Part shown: in pieces, positions 1 to 6,951 of the stretch
Layout of the letters: each line of letters starts with the position of its first letter
Numbering within the stretch: position 1 is the first letter of the stretch
Source: a virus
Length of the DNA stretch: 22,436 nucleotides
Strand: one strand, 5' to 3'
IMG/VR virus record: IMGVR_UViG_3300045581_001121
Coordinates: 1 to 22,436 of that record
Translations under genes and position numbers: made by a program
Notes under the pieces: generated by a model
Database searches by the model: none
What the model saw: the letters and a program-made list of their open reading frames with translations, nothing else
Told to the model about the DNA's origin: nothing

Positions 1-1544
1 CGGATCCAGTCGGCGATCATCGGCCGCACCCTGGCGCCGGCTTCGCAGGCGGCGGCCAGGCTCATCACCGCGTCGTCGTGGCAGCCGGCCGCGGCCTCGC
101 GGGTGCCGTCGGCACCCTGGCGGAACAGGCGCATCTGTTCGCCGTAGATGCTGTCGGGCGGGATGCCCAGTTCGCCCTGCTCGAGCAGCAGCAGCACCCG
201 GTCGGTCATGGCGATCTTGCTGGCCTTGCCGGTGTGGAACTCTTCGATGGGCACTCCGGGCCGCAGGCGGGCCAGAGCCTCGCCGACAGCAGCGCCAACG
301 CCGTTCTTCTCGATCAGCACCAGCTCCGGGTTGTACTGATCCATCAGGCGGGCGGTGCGCTGCAGGCCGTAGTCGCGGCTGCGGCGCGCATCGTTGAAGA
401 ACGCCACCACCTGCCAGGGGTTGGTGGTGACATCGAGCACGGTGGTGACCCACTCGTCGTCGCCGGCGCCGTTCGGGTCAATGCCGATCACGTAGTTGTG
501 GCCCCTGGTGGGCAGATCCAGGCCGCCGATGGCCTCAGAGGCCTTGATCAGGTCGTGCGGATAGACCTCGGCATCGGTGGCGGCGAAATCGAGCTCGAAC
601 TCCTGGCGGTAGCGCTGCTCGGTGAGCTGAAACTTGCGCCGGGTGTTCGCGGCATAGTCCGGATCCCGGGAGTAGATCGGATGCTGGCTCCAGTGGATCG
701 CGACCTTCGCGAACTCCCCGTTGGGGCTGCAGCGCAGGGTCGGGATGCCGTTGACGGTGCCCTCACCGATCGGCACCTCGCCGTGGTCGGTGCTCCAGTG
801 CTCATGGAACCGGCCAGAGCGGCCGTTGGGGGTGGAGACCCAGACGGCGCGGGCGCGCGGGCCCAGCAGGCTGAGGGTGGGCATGGCGCCGGTCTCGATG
901 CCGGCCAGCTTCTCGATGAACGCCCCCTCATCGAACAGCACGAAGGAGGCCGATGGGATGCCCCGGGCGGCCCGCTCGGTGGGGGGCAGGAAGTGCAAGG
1001 AGCCGCGGCCCTGGAACTGAATCTTGCGGGCGGAGTCCTTCGGCAGTGGGGGGCAATGGGAGCCCAGGGAAGCCGCCTGGCCCTTGATCCGTGCTGCCAG
1101 CTCAGAGGCGTCCTCACCGGTCTTGGAGAAGATGATCCCCACCCAGGCCGGCCGCTGGATGGCCTGCTGGAGCATGTATGAGATGACGGTCTCGGAAACG
1201 CCAGTCTGGCGGCTCTTGAGCACATAGGTGTTCTGGTGGGCGCGGATCGTGCGCACCAGCGAGAGCTGGTAGTCCCAGGGCACGAACGGCAGGAATTTCC
1301 CCTGCGACGCGATGTAGGTGCGAGCGGCGAAGTCGGGCCAGCGCTTCGGGAGCTGGTCCCACAGCTGCAGGGCCTGCTGCTGGCCAAACAGGCCGCGGCG
1401 GGGCAGGTACTGCAGCACCGGCCGCACGGCCTGCTTGCGGGGCAGGTGGAGGCCGGCAGGTCCCTGGCGAGGCCAGGAGTAGCAGGGGGTCTGGGTGCGG
1501 AGCTGGGCCTCATAGTCGGCCCAGGCCTCGTCATCCCAGGCCAT
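1..1544 (-). CDS. terL: Phage terminase large subunit, 3' end outside window
   Basis: This is the DNA-packaging motor: an ATPase that drives DNA into the procapsid and a nuclease that cuts the concatemer. The frame is open from ATG at 1544 to the window edge, giving 514 visible residues. A Walker-A-like segment KSRQTGVSET lies near residues 110-119, Walker B FVLFDEG at 201-207 and the coupling motif WVSTPNG at 235-241. The RNase-H-like nuclease follows: IGIDPNGAGDDEW (Asp356), LVLIEKNG (Glu412) and CHDDAV (Asp490/491). All expected catalytic acids are present. The ATG overlaps the stop of the upstream gene as TGATG, so translation is probably coupled. Only the C-terminal end is missing. Identity is read from the motif order; the packaging type (cos or headful) cannot be told from the sequence. 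Confidence 0.95.
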   Translation of the reverse strand, partial: MAWDDEAWADYEAQLRTQTPCYSWPRQGPAGLHLPRKQAVRPVLQYLPRRGLFGQQQALQLWDQLPKRWPDFAARTYIASQGKFLPFVPWDYQLSLVRTIRAHQNTYVLKSRQTGVSETVISYMLQQAIQRPAWVGIIFSKTGEDASELAARIKGQAASLGSHCPPLPKDSARKIQFQGRGSLHFLPPTERAARGIPSASFVLFDEGAFIEKLAGIETGAMPTLSLLGPRARAVWVSTPNGRSGRFHEHWSTDHGEVPIGEGTVNGIPTLRCSPNGEFAKVAIHWSQHPIYSRDPDYAANTRRKFQLTEQRYRQEFELDFAATDAEVYPHDLIKASEAIGGLDLPTRGHNYVIGIDPNGAGDDEWVTTVLDVTTNPWQVVAFFNDARRSRDYGLQRTARLMDQYNPELVLIEKNGVGAAVGEALARLRPGVPIEEFHTGKASKIAMTDRVLLLLEQGELGIPPDSIYGEQMRLFRQGADGTREAAAGCHDDAVMSLAAACEAGARVRPMIADWI

Positions 1545-2041
1545 CAGAAGTCACCTTCTCGATCCAGAGCCTCCTGCTCCTTTGGGCTCAACGCTGGCGC
1601 GCCGGCGCCGCCATCGCCGATCTGCTCCTGGGCCCGCTCGAACTTGTCGATGGTGAGCAGGAACTTGTTGATCTCGGCCAGGGTTCCCAGGGCGGTCTGC
1701 AGCTGCTTGGCCTGCAGGGAAGCCCGCAGGACATGCTCCATCCTCGAGACCTGAATGGCACCGAAGCGCAGCTTGTCGTAGAGGCTGGTGCCCTGAATGC
1801 AGAGCTCGTAGGCCTCGGCCACCAGGCGGGCCGCCACGGCTGGGCTGACCTTGAAGCCCTTGATCGCAACCGTCATCAGATCCTGGGGGCCGTAGCCCTG
1901 TTTCACGGCCAGGCCGAGCAGGGAATGGACCCGATAGTTCCGCTCTGCCGCTCTGGAGATGCTGCGGTCCTTCGTCTTCTGTTTGGGCTTGGGTTTCGCC
2001 TTCCGTGGTTTGGAATTGGCGCCGGCCTTTTCGCTGCTCAC
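1544..2041 (-). CDS. Putative small terminase-like protein
   Basis: This 165-residue protein is encoded directly before TerL, the usual place for the small subunit that recognises phage DNA. The N-terminus is very basic (KPRKAKPKPKQKTKDR), followed by a helical segment that could hold a helix-turn-helix (VKQGYGPQDLMTVAIKGFKV) and a long helical stretch (about residues 85-140) suited to oligomerisation. I chose GTG at 2041 over ATG at 2098. The GTG overlaps the upstream stop as GTGA and has the strong Shine-Dalgarno sequence AGGAGGAGG 9 bases upstream, whereas the longer start would overlap the previous gene by 61 bases. I do not recognise a family signature, so the assignment rests on position, size and character. 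Confidence 0.6.
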   Translation of the reverse strand: MSSEKAGANSKPRKAKPKPKQKTKDRSISRAAERNYRVHSLLGLAVKQGYGPQDLMTVAIKGFKVSPAVAARLVAEAYELCIQGTSLYDKLRFGAIQVSRMEHVLRASLQAKQLQTALGTLAEINKFLLTIDKFERAQEQIGDGGAGAPALSPKEQEALDREGDF

Positions 2042-2592
2042 GCCGGGTTGCCTCCTCCTGGAAACGTAGGCACGTCCTGCCGATGCCTCTGCAGCCACAG
2101 GCTCACCGCCTTGGTGCTGCGGTTCAGCATCAGGCCGATGGTGGCCATGTCATGCCCCTGGGCGCGCAGGCGCAGGGCCCTGGCACCCTCCTGCGGCGTC
2201 CAGCGCCGGAGACCAACGGGCACACGGTGCCGCCGCGGGCGGATCGTCACACCAGCACGCTCGAGCAGCCGCCGGATCGTCCGCTGTGACACTCGGTAAG
2301 AGCGAGCCAGCGACTTCAGGCTCTCGTCGGCCAGGTAGCGGTGCACCACCGTCTGCATCGGCAGGCGAACCGGGGGGGGCACCATCCCATCGCCGCCGGC
2401 CTGGAGGTTGTTGACCAGGGCCCGCAGCTGCCGCACCCGGCCGGCGCTGATCCGCGCATCAGCCAGCAGCTTGTAGACCGCCTGGGGTGAGCAGCCCATC
2501 GCCGCGGCGATCGCCTTCACAGGCGCGCCCTGCCGGTGCAGCGCCAGCATCTGGGCATGGTCGGCGGGGGTGAGGGGGTGGCCGGTAGGCAT
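2038..2592 (-). CDS. DNA-binding protein with three helix-turn-helix segments
   Basis: This 184-residue basic protein shows three separate HTH-like stretches. The first is near residues 12-43 (MLALHRQGAPVKAIAAAMGC, then SPQAVYKLL). The second is near 83-115 (DESLKSLARSYRVSQRTIRR), in the style of an invertase or resolvase HTH. The third is near 130-167 (WTPQEGARALRLRAQGHDMA, then RSTKAVSLWLQ). It is a sequence-specific DNA binder by inference and could be a late-gene regulator, a packaging-site recognition protein or a partner of the ParB-like protein. I chose ATG at 2592, with GAGG just before it; TTG at 2601 would overlap the preceding stop. Its stop overlaps the next GTG start by 4 bases. 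Function is not established. Confidence 0.75.
   Translation of the reverse strand: MPTGHPLTPADHAQMLALHRQGAPVKAIAAAMGCSPQAVYKLLADARISAGRVRQLRALVNNLQAGGDGMVPPPVRLPMQTVVHRYLADESLKSLARSYRVSQRTIRRLLERAGVTIRPRRHRVPVGLRRWTPQEGARALRLRAQGHDMATIGLMLNRSTKAVSLWLQRHRQDVPTFPGGGNPA
2051..2059 (-). promoter_or_regulatory. Strong Shine-Dalgarno fixing the GTG start at 2041
   Basis: On the minus strand the sequence is AGGAGGAGG, then 9 bases, then GTG at 2041-2039. It is one of the few clear ribosome-binding sites in this window and lies inside the end of the upstream gene. It decides the start of the small-terminase-like protein. Confidence 0.8.
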
Positions 2593-2597
2593 CAGCC

Positions 2598-3260
2598 TCA
2601 ACGGCCACGCTGAGCCAGCAGGGCCTCCACCGCCCGGGTGATGCGCGCTTCCGTGCTCTCCTCCTCCGGCATGGCCGCCGCAAGACGGCCCATCAGTGTC
2701 TGGAAATCGGTCAGGGCCTGCTGGTCTGGAAAGGTGAGCTGCACCGTCAGGCCGGCAGGGCCGGGCTCCGGAGCTTCTGGCTCTTGCGGGGGCGGCTCTG
2801 GATCGATGCCCTGAACGAGGGCCTTGAACTCATCGTCCGTGAACCAGGGACCCAGATCAAGGGTGGGGTGGTCCTCCAGCAGGCCCGCCAAGGCCGCGCC
2901 ATCGAACTCGCTCAGATCGCTGGCGCGGTTGTCGGCGACGCCATATTCGGCCTTCTGTGCCTCAGTGAGGTCCGTGCGCTGCACCGCGACCAGCGTGCGG
3001 CCATCAGCGGGCACCACCAGCACCTTCTCGATGCCGATGGCGGCGGCGGCCTCGGCAGTGCCGTTGCCGGCCAGGATCACGCCAGCCTCATCGATCACCA
3101 GACTCCTTGCGGCGCCGAACTCCTGCAGGGAGCGCTCGATCATCGCCGTGCTGCGCTGGGTGCGCCGCCGAGCGTTCTTGGGGTCCTGGATCAGAGCCTC
3201 CAGCGTGGTCTCGGTCGGCATGGTGACCGGGGCCAGAGAAGGGCGGCGACGCGTTGGCAT
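2598..3260 (-). CDS. ParB-like N-domain protein
   Basis: This protein of about 220 residues has the ParB/sulfiredoxin-like fold signature. A DPKNARRRT box comes near residue 24, then a helix AMIERSLQEFGAARSLVIDE, then GVILAGNGTAEAAAAIG and KVLVVP, with a TEAQKAEYGVADNRAS stretch typical of phage ParB-like proteins. A Pro/Glu-rich linker (PEPPPQEPEAPEPGP) separates it from a C-terminal helical domain. In phages such proteins occur beside terminases or methylases and may bind or nick DNA; the role here is inferred. The start is uncertain: ATG at 3260 or 3221, neither with a good Shine-Dalgarno. The frame runs upstream to 3431 but those residues look non-coding and overlap the divergent recombinase gene. 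Confidence 0.8.
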   Translation of the reverse strand: MPTRRRPSLAPVTMPTETTLEALIQDPKNARRRTQRSTAMIERSLQEFGAARSLVIDEAGVILAGNGTAEAAAAIGIEKVLVVPADGRTLVAVQRTDLTEAQKAEYGVADNRASDLSEFDGAALAGLLEDHPTLDLGPWFTDDEFKALVQGIDPEPPPQEPEAPEPGPAGLTVQLTFPDQQALTDFQTLMGRLAAAMPEEESTEARITRAVEALLAQRGR

Positions 3261-3323
3261 GAAAACGCAATCTGCGTGTAGCGCGTAACGTAGCTGCCTG
3301 GGAACATCCCTGTCACGGCACAC

Positions 3324-3343
3324 ACCACTGATCAAGGAGTGGT
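3324..3343. promoter_or_regulatory. Inverted repeat in the ParB-like/recombinase divergent gap
   Basis: ACCACT (3324-3329) and AGTGGT (3338-3343) are perfect 6-bp arms around GATCAAGG. The right arm partly covers the AGGAG motif (3335-3339) that would serve the TTG start at 3350, so binding or folding here could affect translation or transcription of the recombinase-like gene. It is short enough to be chance. Confidence 0.3.
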
Positions 3344-3349
3344 TTCCAC

Positions 3350-4192
3350 TTGCTAAAGCCTTCGCGATTGCCTTCTTCTGACAGGCTGAGAATCCTGCTG
3401 GAGACAGGCTTTTTCTGGTCTGAAGCGACAAGAGTCAGTGGTTTGTCGTTGATGGGCCTGCGCGGCTGGTGGTATCGAACGGGCTTGCAGATCTGTGATC
3501 CGGTCGACAGGGCGCTGGCGGAGCGACTAATACAAGCGAACTATCAGTTCAGCCCACCGCGGCTGTTTGATGGCCTGATGGTCTGCGGCAGATGCCGCGG
3601 CCGGATGACGAGGCCTGCACGAGCGCGCTCAGCTGGCAAGCCGCATCGGTGGGCCTGCCGCCGCTGCCGCACCAATGGCCGCCGAGTGTGGGTATCGGCC
3701 GCAGCCATCAAACGGGCCGTGTTCGAGGCGCTGCAGCGGCGGCTACCGGAGATGGCCCGGTTGTGTGAGCACCGCACCGGATTTCAGCACGAGCGGGAGC
3801 AGCGCTGGCTGGAGCAGCTGGAGCAGTTCCAAGCAATGGGGCAGCGACTGCATGAGGCAGGCGTGCCGCGCATGGCGCCCCAGGTGCTGGCGGCCCGGGT
3901 GCAACTGGCGCAGGATCAGCTGGGGGATCCGCCTGACCTGAACCGGCACGACTGGGGATCGACGTTCAGCAGCTGGGGGGCATGGGAGGGGGCCAGCTCA
4001 CACCAGTGGCGGATGGTGGCCGTCTTTTTCTGCCGGAAGGTCGTCTGGGATGGCGAGCGCCTCCAGGTGGTCCTGTTCGGCCGGCGCTTTGTCGATCCAT
4101 TGCTGATGGATGCCCAGCAGCACCCAGTTGATGGAGGTCTGTGGCCAGTTCACCCCCTCGCCCCGAGTCACCCTGCTCATCGGGAAGGGTGA
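3350..4192 (+). CDS. C-terminal part of a large serine recombinase (catalytic domain missing)
   Basis: The 280-residue product has the recombinase zinc beta-ribbon signature: FDGLMVCGRCRGRM near residues 73-86, then RWACRRC near 98-104, followed by a long coiled-coil-like helical region (about 115-185) rich in Glu, Gln, Arg and Leu. This arrangement is that of the DNA-binding half of large serine recombinases such as XisF-type enzymes. The N-terminal resolvase domain with the catalytic serine is absent, and the frame is closed by a stop at 3329-3331, so no upstream extension is possible. The TTG start has AGGAG 10-11 bases upstream, so a short product could still be made. The gene runs against its neighbours on both sides. 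It is either a remnant of an integration module or a stand-alone DNA-binding derivative. The first 60 residues are not recognisable. Confidence 0.6.
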   Translation: MLKPSRLPSSDRLRILLETGFFWSEATRVSGLSLMGLRGWWYRTGLQICDPVDRALAERLIQANYQFSPPRLFDGLMVCGRCRGRMTRPARARSAGKPHRWACRRCRTNGRRVWVSAAAIKRAVFEALQRRLPEMARLCEHRTGFQHEREQRWLEQLEQFQAMGQRLHEAGVPRMAPQVLAARVQLAQDQLGDPPDLNRHDWGSTFSSWGAWEGASSHQWRMVAVFFCRKVVWDGERLQVVLFGRRFVDPLLMDAQQHPVDGGLWPVHPLAPSHPAHREG

Positions 4193-4220
4193 GGATGAAG
4201 GCAGAAAAGCTGGGTCGATC

Positions 4221-4427
4221 TCATTGCCCACCCCATTCGATGCGCTGCCATGGATGCGGGTTTGCAGGATCCATGGCCACTGGCACCAGCTGATGGTCGA
4301 GCGGCACCAACAGCATCAGATCTCGCACGCCGCACGCATCAGCGCGATGACGCCGGCCCTGCAGGTCGAGCCACACGTCTCCGAGGCGGATCCGATCGGG
4401 TGGTGGGCAGTTCGGTTGGCTGATCAT
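4221..4427 (-). CDS. Small hypothetical protein (68 aa)
   Basis: It starts at ATG 4427, which overlaps the stop of the preceding gene as ATGA, and ends with WQRIEWGGQ. The visible features are a proline-rich start and a compact middle (RIRLGDVWLDLQGRRHRADA) that could be a small beta fold. No known motif was recognised. The coupling to the upstream frame and its natural amino-acid composition support it being real. It is the last gene of the right-hand part of the leftward cluster before the recombinase fragment on the other strand. Confidence 0.55.
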   Translation of the reverse strand: MISQPNCPPPDRIRLGDVWLDLQGRRHRADACGVRDLMLLVPLDHQLVPVAMDPANPHPWQRIEWGGQ

Positions 4428-4651
4428 GCCGTCAGTCCCTGCTGCCTGGCCAGCTCGCGAAGGCGTTGATCCTCGGGGCGATCGGGCGGAATGTAGGCCT
4501 CGCACCAGAGCGCGACGATCGGAGGTGGCGTCATCCACTGGTTTCCCTCTGATGCTGTCCGGCGTTGGCAGTCGTGGCATTCATCGAGCCAGTCGTCGGG
4601 GCCGTCGCCCCATCCGGGGCAGAGGGCGTAGTCGTTGGGAAGGGAAGTCAA
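4424..4651 (-). CDS. Small Cys-rich hypothetical protein, start uncertain
   Basis: The residues from about 4640 to 4424 look like genuine protein: CPGWGDGPDDWLDECHDC gives paired cysteines and acidic residues that could bind a metal. The only upstream start in frame is TTG at 4651, which has no Shine-Dalgarno. ATG at 4534 has AGAGGG upstream but would drop the cysteine part. The first 70 bases overlap, in another frame, the end of the gene at 4581-4853. Either the genes overlap, or the two frames are one protein split by a frameshift. The stop overlaps the next start as ATGA. Confidence 0.45.
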   Translation of the reverse strand: MTSLPNDYALCPGWGDGPDDWLDECHDCQRRTASEGNQWMTPPPIVALWCEAYIPPDRPEDQRLRELARQQGLTA

Positions 4652-4853
4652 GGTGGCAGCGACAAGGTTCAATCGAGACGCGCCAGGAGCCCTGGAAGCG
4701 GGGCTCGACGGCGTGGCCGGTGTGAAGCCACTGGCTGAGGATCCGGGCTGAATCGGCCCTGGGTGTGCGGGCGTAATCCAAGGCGCCAGTGATGACACCG
4801 CAGCGGCAGGTGGCGACAAAGCCGGTGGGGATGGGCTTGCGTGGATCAGGCAC
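4581..4853 (-). CDS. Small hypothetical protein with CRC motif (90 aa)
   Basis: It begins at GTG 4853 (MPDPRKPIPTGFVATCRCGV) with AAGAGGT six bases upstream, and overlaps the end of the preceding gene by 8 bases. The middle (residues 13-60) looks like protein, including TCRCG and EPCRCH, a possible metal-binding pair. The last 25 residues (QRLRPLPRMGRRPRRLAR) are very arginine-rich and look like an out-of-frame reading of the next gene. The true C-terminus may therefore have been altered by a frameshift near 4640-4660. No family was recognised. Confidence 0.5.
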   Translation of the reverse strand: MPDPRKPIPTGFVATCRCGVITGALDYARTPRADSARILSQWLHTGHAVEPRFQGSWRVSIEPCRCHLDFPSQRLRPLPRMGRRPRRLAR

Positions 4854-5034
4854 AACGCACCTCTTGATCTGTCAGATGCGGCCTGCAGGCGCGATGGCGC
4901 GCCATGAACTGATTGGAGAGGCTGACCAGCTCGTTGATGGCCATCGGCAGCTGCACCTCATGGATGTCAGCGCATCCGAGGCAGCGGAACACCGGCGGCT
5001 GATGGGCGTAGTCCAGGACGCAGTGGTCGTTCAT
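4846..5034 (-). CDS. Small putative zinc-binding protein (62 aa)
   Basis: FRCLGCADIHEVQLP gives a CxxC pair near residues 18-21, and FMARHRAC near 43-50 supplies a His and a Cys at the distance expected for a small zinc ribbon or finger. The ATG at 5034 overlaps the stop of the upstream gene as ATGA. Small proteins of this plan are common in phages, where they may bind nucleic acid or a host protein; the role here is not known. Confidence 0.65.
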   Translation of the reverse strand: MNDHCVLDYAHQPPVFRCLGCADIHEVQLPMAINELVSLSNQFMARHRACRPHLTDQEVRCA

Positions 5035-5429
5035 GTGACCTCCTGGGTGGCTCTGAGGGCTTCCAGCTCGGCCTCCAGCTGCCGGATCTTCTGCTTGGCC
5101 TGCCCCAGCAGGCCTGCAGGCGTGGCGCCATGGGGTTGGGTCACGGTGACAAGGATTGGGCCCTGGCTGGTCTCGAAGCGCATCTCGAGGAAGTTCGGTG
5201 CCTTGTCCTGGTTCTCCTGCATGAGGCCAAGGAAGATCCCGGCCAGCAGCTGAGGGCCGCTGCCGCGCATGCCGGCGGTGAGATCGGCGTTCTCGCGACC
5301 GAGCGCGATGCCGGTCAGCTCAGGGTTCTCGATCAGGTTGCACAGTCGCTCGTTGCTGCGCTCCAGGCGGCGGATGGTGCGCCAGGGAGCGAGCAGTCGG
5401 ACGATGGCGCGAAGCAATCGGGTGCTCAT
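5031..5429 (-). CDS. Hypothetical coiled-coil protein (132 aa)
   Basis: The N-terminal helix is basic and amphipathic (MSTRLLRAIVRLLAPWRTIR). A central segment (LLAGIFLGLMQENQDKAPNF, then LEMRFETSQGPILVTVTQP) alternates strands, and a C-terminal coiled coil (AKQKIRQLEAELEALRATQ) ends the protein. It may assemble into an oligomer, possibly near the membrane. It is linked by ATGA overlaps on both sides. No family was recognised. Confidence 0.65.
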   Translation of the reverse strand: MSTRLLRAIVRLLAPWRTIRRLERSNERLCNLIENPELTGIALGRENADLTAGMRGSGPQLLAGIFLGLMQENQDKAPNFLEMRFETSQGPILVTVTQPHGATPAGLLGQAKQKIRQLEAELEALRATQEVT

Positions 5430-5761
5430 GGCGTCGCCAGTGCCTCCAGCAGTTGCAGCAGCTCGCCGCGGACCGGATCGCTCTCGAAGGGGTGCATGTC
5501 GATCCGCTGCAGCAGCAGGGCCTGCAGGCGGCGGCGCTCCCGTTGCTCTCCCTCCGCCAGGGCCTTTCTTAGCTGAGCGGCCTCGGACACCTCCGCGTTG
5601 GCGGCCTCCAGGAGGGCAGCAACAGCGTTGTCGAGCTGGTCGCGCGCCGCGGCCAGGTTCGATGGAGTCAACGGTTCTGGCTGCCTGAGATCGGCCAGCG
5701 TGAAACTTTCCAGGAGACGAAGCCTGTGCTCCTGCGGGAACTTGACGTCAGACGTGCTCAT
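5426..5761 (-). CDS. Hypothetical helical protein (111 aa)
   Basis: The start chosen is ATG 5761, which overlaps the previous stop as ATGA and has GGGAGAAAG upstream; the longer frame to 5908 would overlap the upstream gene by 150 bases. The product MSTSDVKFPQEHRLRLLESF is mostly helical with many Ala, Leu, Glu and Arg residues, and has a charged stretch EGEQRERRRLQALLLQRID. No known domain is visible. It is translationally coupled with the next gene (ATGA at 5429-5426). Confidence 0.65.
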   Translation of the reverse strand: MSTSDVKFPQEHRLRLLESFTLADLRQPEPLTPSNLAAARDQLDNAVAALLEAANAEVSEAAQLRKALAEGEQRERRRLQALLLQRIDMHPFESDPVRGELLQLLEALATP

Positions 5762-6447
5762 AGGGCTTTCTCCCACTTGAAGGTTCGGGACCGGCATCGG
5801 TAGAAATCGACCGCATCGAGCCAGGCGGCGAGGGCGGCATCCACGTCGATGAGCTCGACGGTGGTCTTGCCAGGGCTGCAGAACAGCACGAAGGCACGCC
5901 GCGGCCACCAGCTGTGCGTGTCGCCCAGCAAAGCGAGAGCAGCCCCAAGCTCAGCCGCTACACGCAGAGGATTGAGCTGATCTGGCGTGCCGGTCTGGCA
6001 CATGCCGATGCCGATGTCGCCGCCATTGCAGAAGCGCACCAGCAGGTCGGCGGTGGTGGCGATGGGCAGACGCCGGTGGCGCAGCGGCAGGGGGGCGGCG
6101 AGCACCTCGAGCTGCTGCCAGAAGGGATGGGCAATCAACGGATCGATCGTGGGCAGGGCCGAGGTGAACGGCTCAACGGTGGGAGTCCAGCGTCCCCGGG
6201 CCGCAGCGGCCGGGTTGTAGAGGCTGTTGGCGTAAACGATGCAGGCGCGCACCACCACGGGATCACGCGTGGCCGGCAGCAGGGGAAACGGTGCGGGATG
6301 GGGATAGATCTTGTTGAGGATCTGCTGAGCAGAGAGCAGTTCGTCGCCTGCAGGGCTGACGAAGCCACCGTCTGGCAGGGCAAGCAGGGCCTGCGCAGCG
6401 GGAGTGGAGAACCAGGTGAAGGGCTCGGGCCGAGACAATGCGATCAC
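5758..6447 (-). CDS. Hypothetical protein (229 aa)
   Basis: GTG at 6447 overlaps the stop of a 48-codon frame upstream as GTGA and has AAGGG close upstream; another GTG lies one codon earlier (6450). The protein is rich in Pro, Ala and Trp and contains LLSAQQILNKIYPHPAPFP, PTIDPLIAHPFWQQLEVLA and ELIDVDAALAAWLDAVDFY. It appears soluble. No family was recognised. It is the longest of the small-gene block and is coupled to the gene downstream. Confidence 0.65.
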   Translation of the reverse strand: MIALSRPEPFTWFSTPAAQALLALPDGGFVSPAGDELLSAQQILNKIYPHPAPFPLLPATRDPVVVRACIVYANSLYNPAAAARGRWTPTVEPFTSALPTIDPLIAHPFWQQLEVLAAPLPLRHRRLPIATTADLLVRFCNGGDIGIGMCQTGTPDQLNPLRVAAELGAALALLGDTHSWWPRRAFVLFCSPGKTTVELIDVDAALAAWLDAVDFYRCRSRTFKWEKAL

Positions 6448-6590
6448 CACGGCCCTTTCCGCAGGTGAGCAGGCATCGATGTGATGGAGCAGCCAGGGCG
6501 CTGCCAGCGCACCTGCCAGCCGCCGGGGAGGGGGATGCGCCAGCGGCAGCCACCGCGGGCCACCTCGTTGGTCTTGCAGAAAATCAGCAT
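6444..6590 (-). CDS. Possible small gene (48 aa)
   Basis: An ATG at 6590 opens a 48-codon frame (MLIFCKTNEVARGGCRWRIP, with a later QVRWQRPGCSI). It fills the otherwise empty 160-base gap and ends in a GTGA overlap with the next gene. It has three cysteines and many Arg and Trp residues. There is no Shine-Dalgarno; the upstream gene ends 22 bases before the start, so re-initiation is possible. The perfect overlap and gap-filling support a real gene. Confidence 0.5.
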   Translation of the reverse strand: MLIFCKTNEVARGGCRWRIPLPGGWQVRWQRPGCSITSMPAHLRKGPW

Positions 6591-6612
6591 CGTCAGAAGG
6601 GGATTGAGGGAA

Positions 6613-6951
6613 TCACCAGTGCTCGGTGGGCTCCGCCGGCCCGATGGGTTCCGTGACTGGGATCCCAGTAACGGGCGCCGCGGCCGGTGCAGGAGCTGCA
6701 GCGACTGGCGTTGCCGCTGCCTCTTCCGTGGTCAGGAGCAGAGCCGTGGCCGCGGCCGTCTTCCAGACGCGACGATTGCCCATGGGCCTGAAGTCGTCAG
6801 CGACATGGAACCGGTACCCGCCGGCCCAGAAGTAGCGGCCCAGGTGCATGTCCACAGGCGCCTGGAAGGTCGGCGGAGCAGCAGGGTCGGTGATGGCGAC
6901 CATGGCGCCGAGGGGCGGGTGCTCGTGGGCAAGGGCGATGGGGGAAACCAT
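6613..6951 (-). CDS. Hypothetical protein with Ala/Pro-rich tail (112 aa)
   Basis: The start is ATG 6951, overlapping the previous stop as TGATG. The first 75 residues form a compact domain with aromatic residues (MHLGRYFWAGGYRFHVADDF). The C-terminal third is a low-complexity tail of Ala, Pro, Thr and Val (AAATPVAAAPAPAAAPVTG) ending in EPTEHW. Such tails are flexible linkers in phage proteins. No function is recognised. Confidence 0.6.
   Translation of the reverse strand: MVSPIALAHEHPPLGAMVAITDPAAPPTFQAPVDMHLGRYFWAGGYRFHVADDFRPMGNRRVWKTAAATALLLTTEEAAATPVAAAPAPAAAPVTGIPVTEPIGPAEPTEHW

Noticed and set aside
78-1181. 367-codon + strand frame opposite the terminase gene
   Set aside because: It is the antisense of the terminase; all terminase motifs are on the minus strand and the + translation is low-complexity Ala/Gly/Leu.
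548-1534. 328-codon minus frame overlapping the terminase gene
   Set aside because: It is Ser/Pro/Arg-rich out-of-frame reading; the open frame from 1544 carries Walker and nuclease motifs.
2507-2514. HIP1 octamer GCGATCGC (also at 7084-7091) as a sign of host chromosome
   Set aside because: Only two were noticed in 22 kb, which is no clear enrichment, and I did not count exhaustively.
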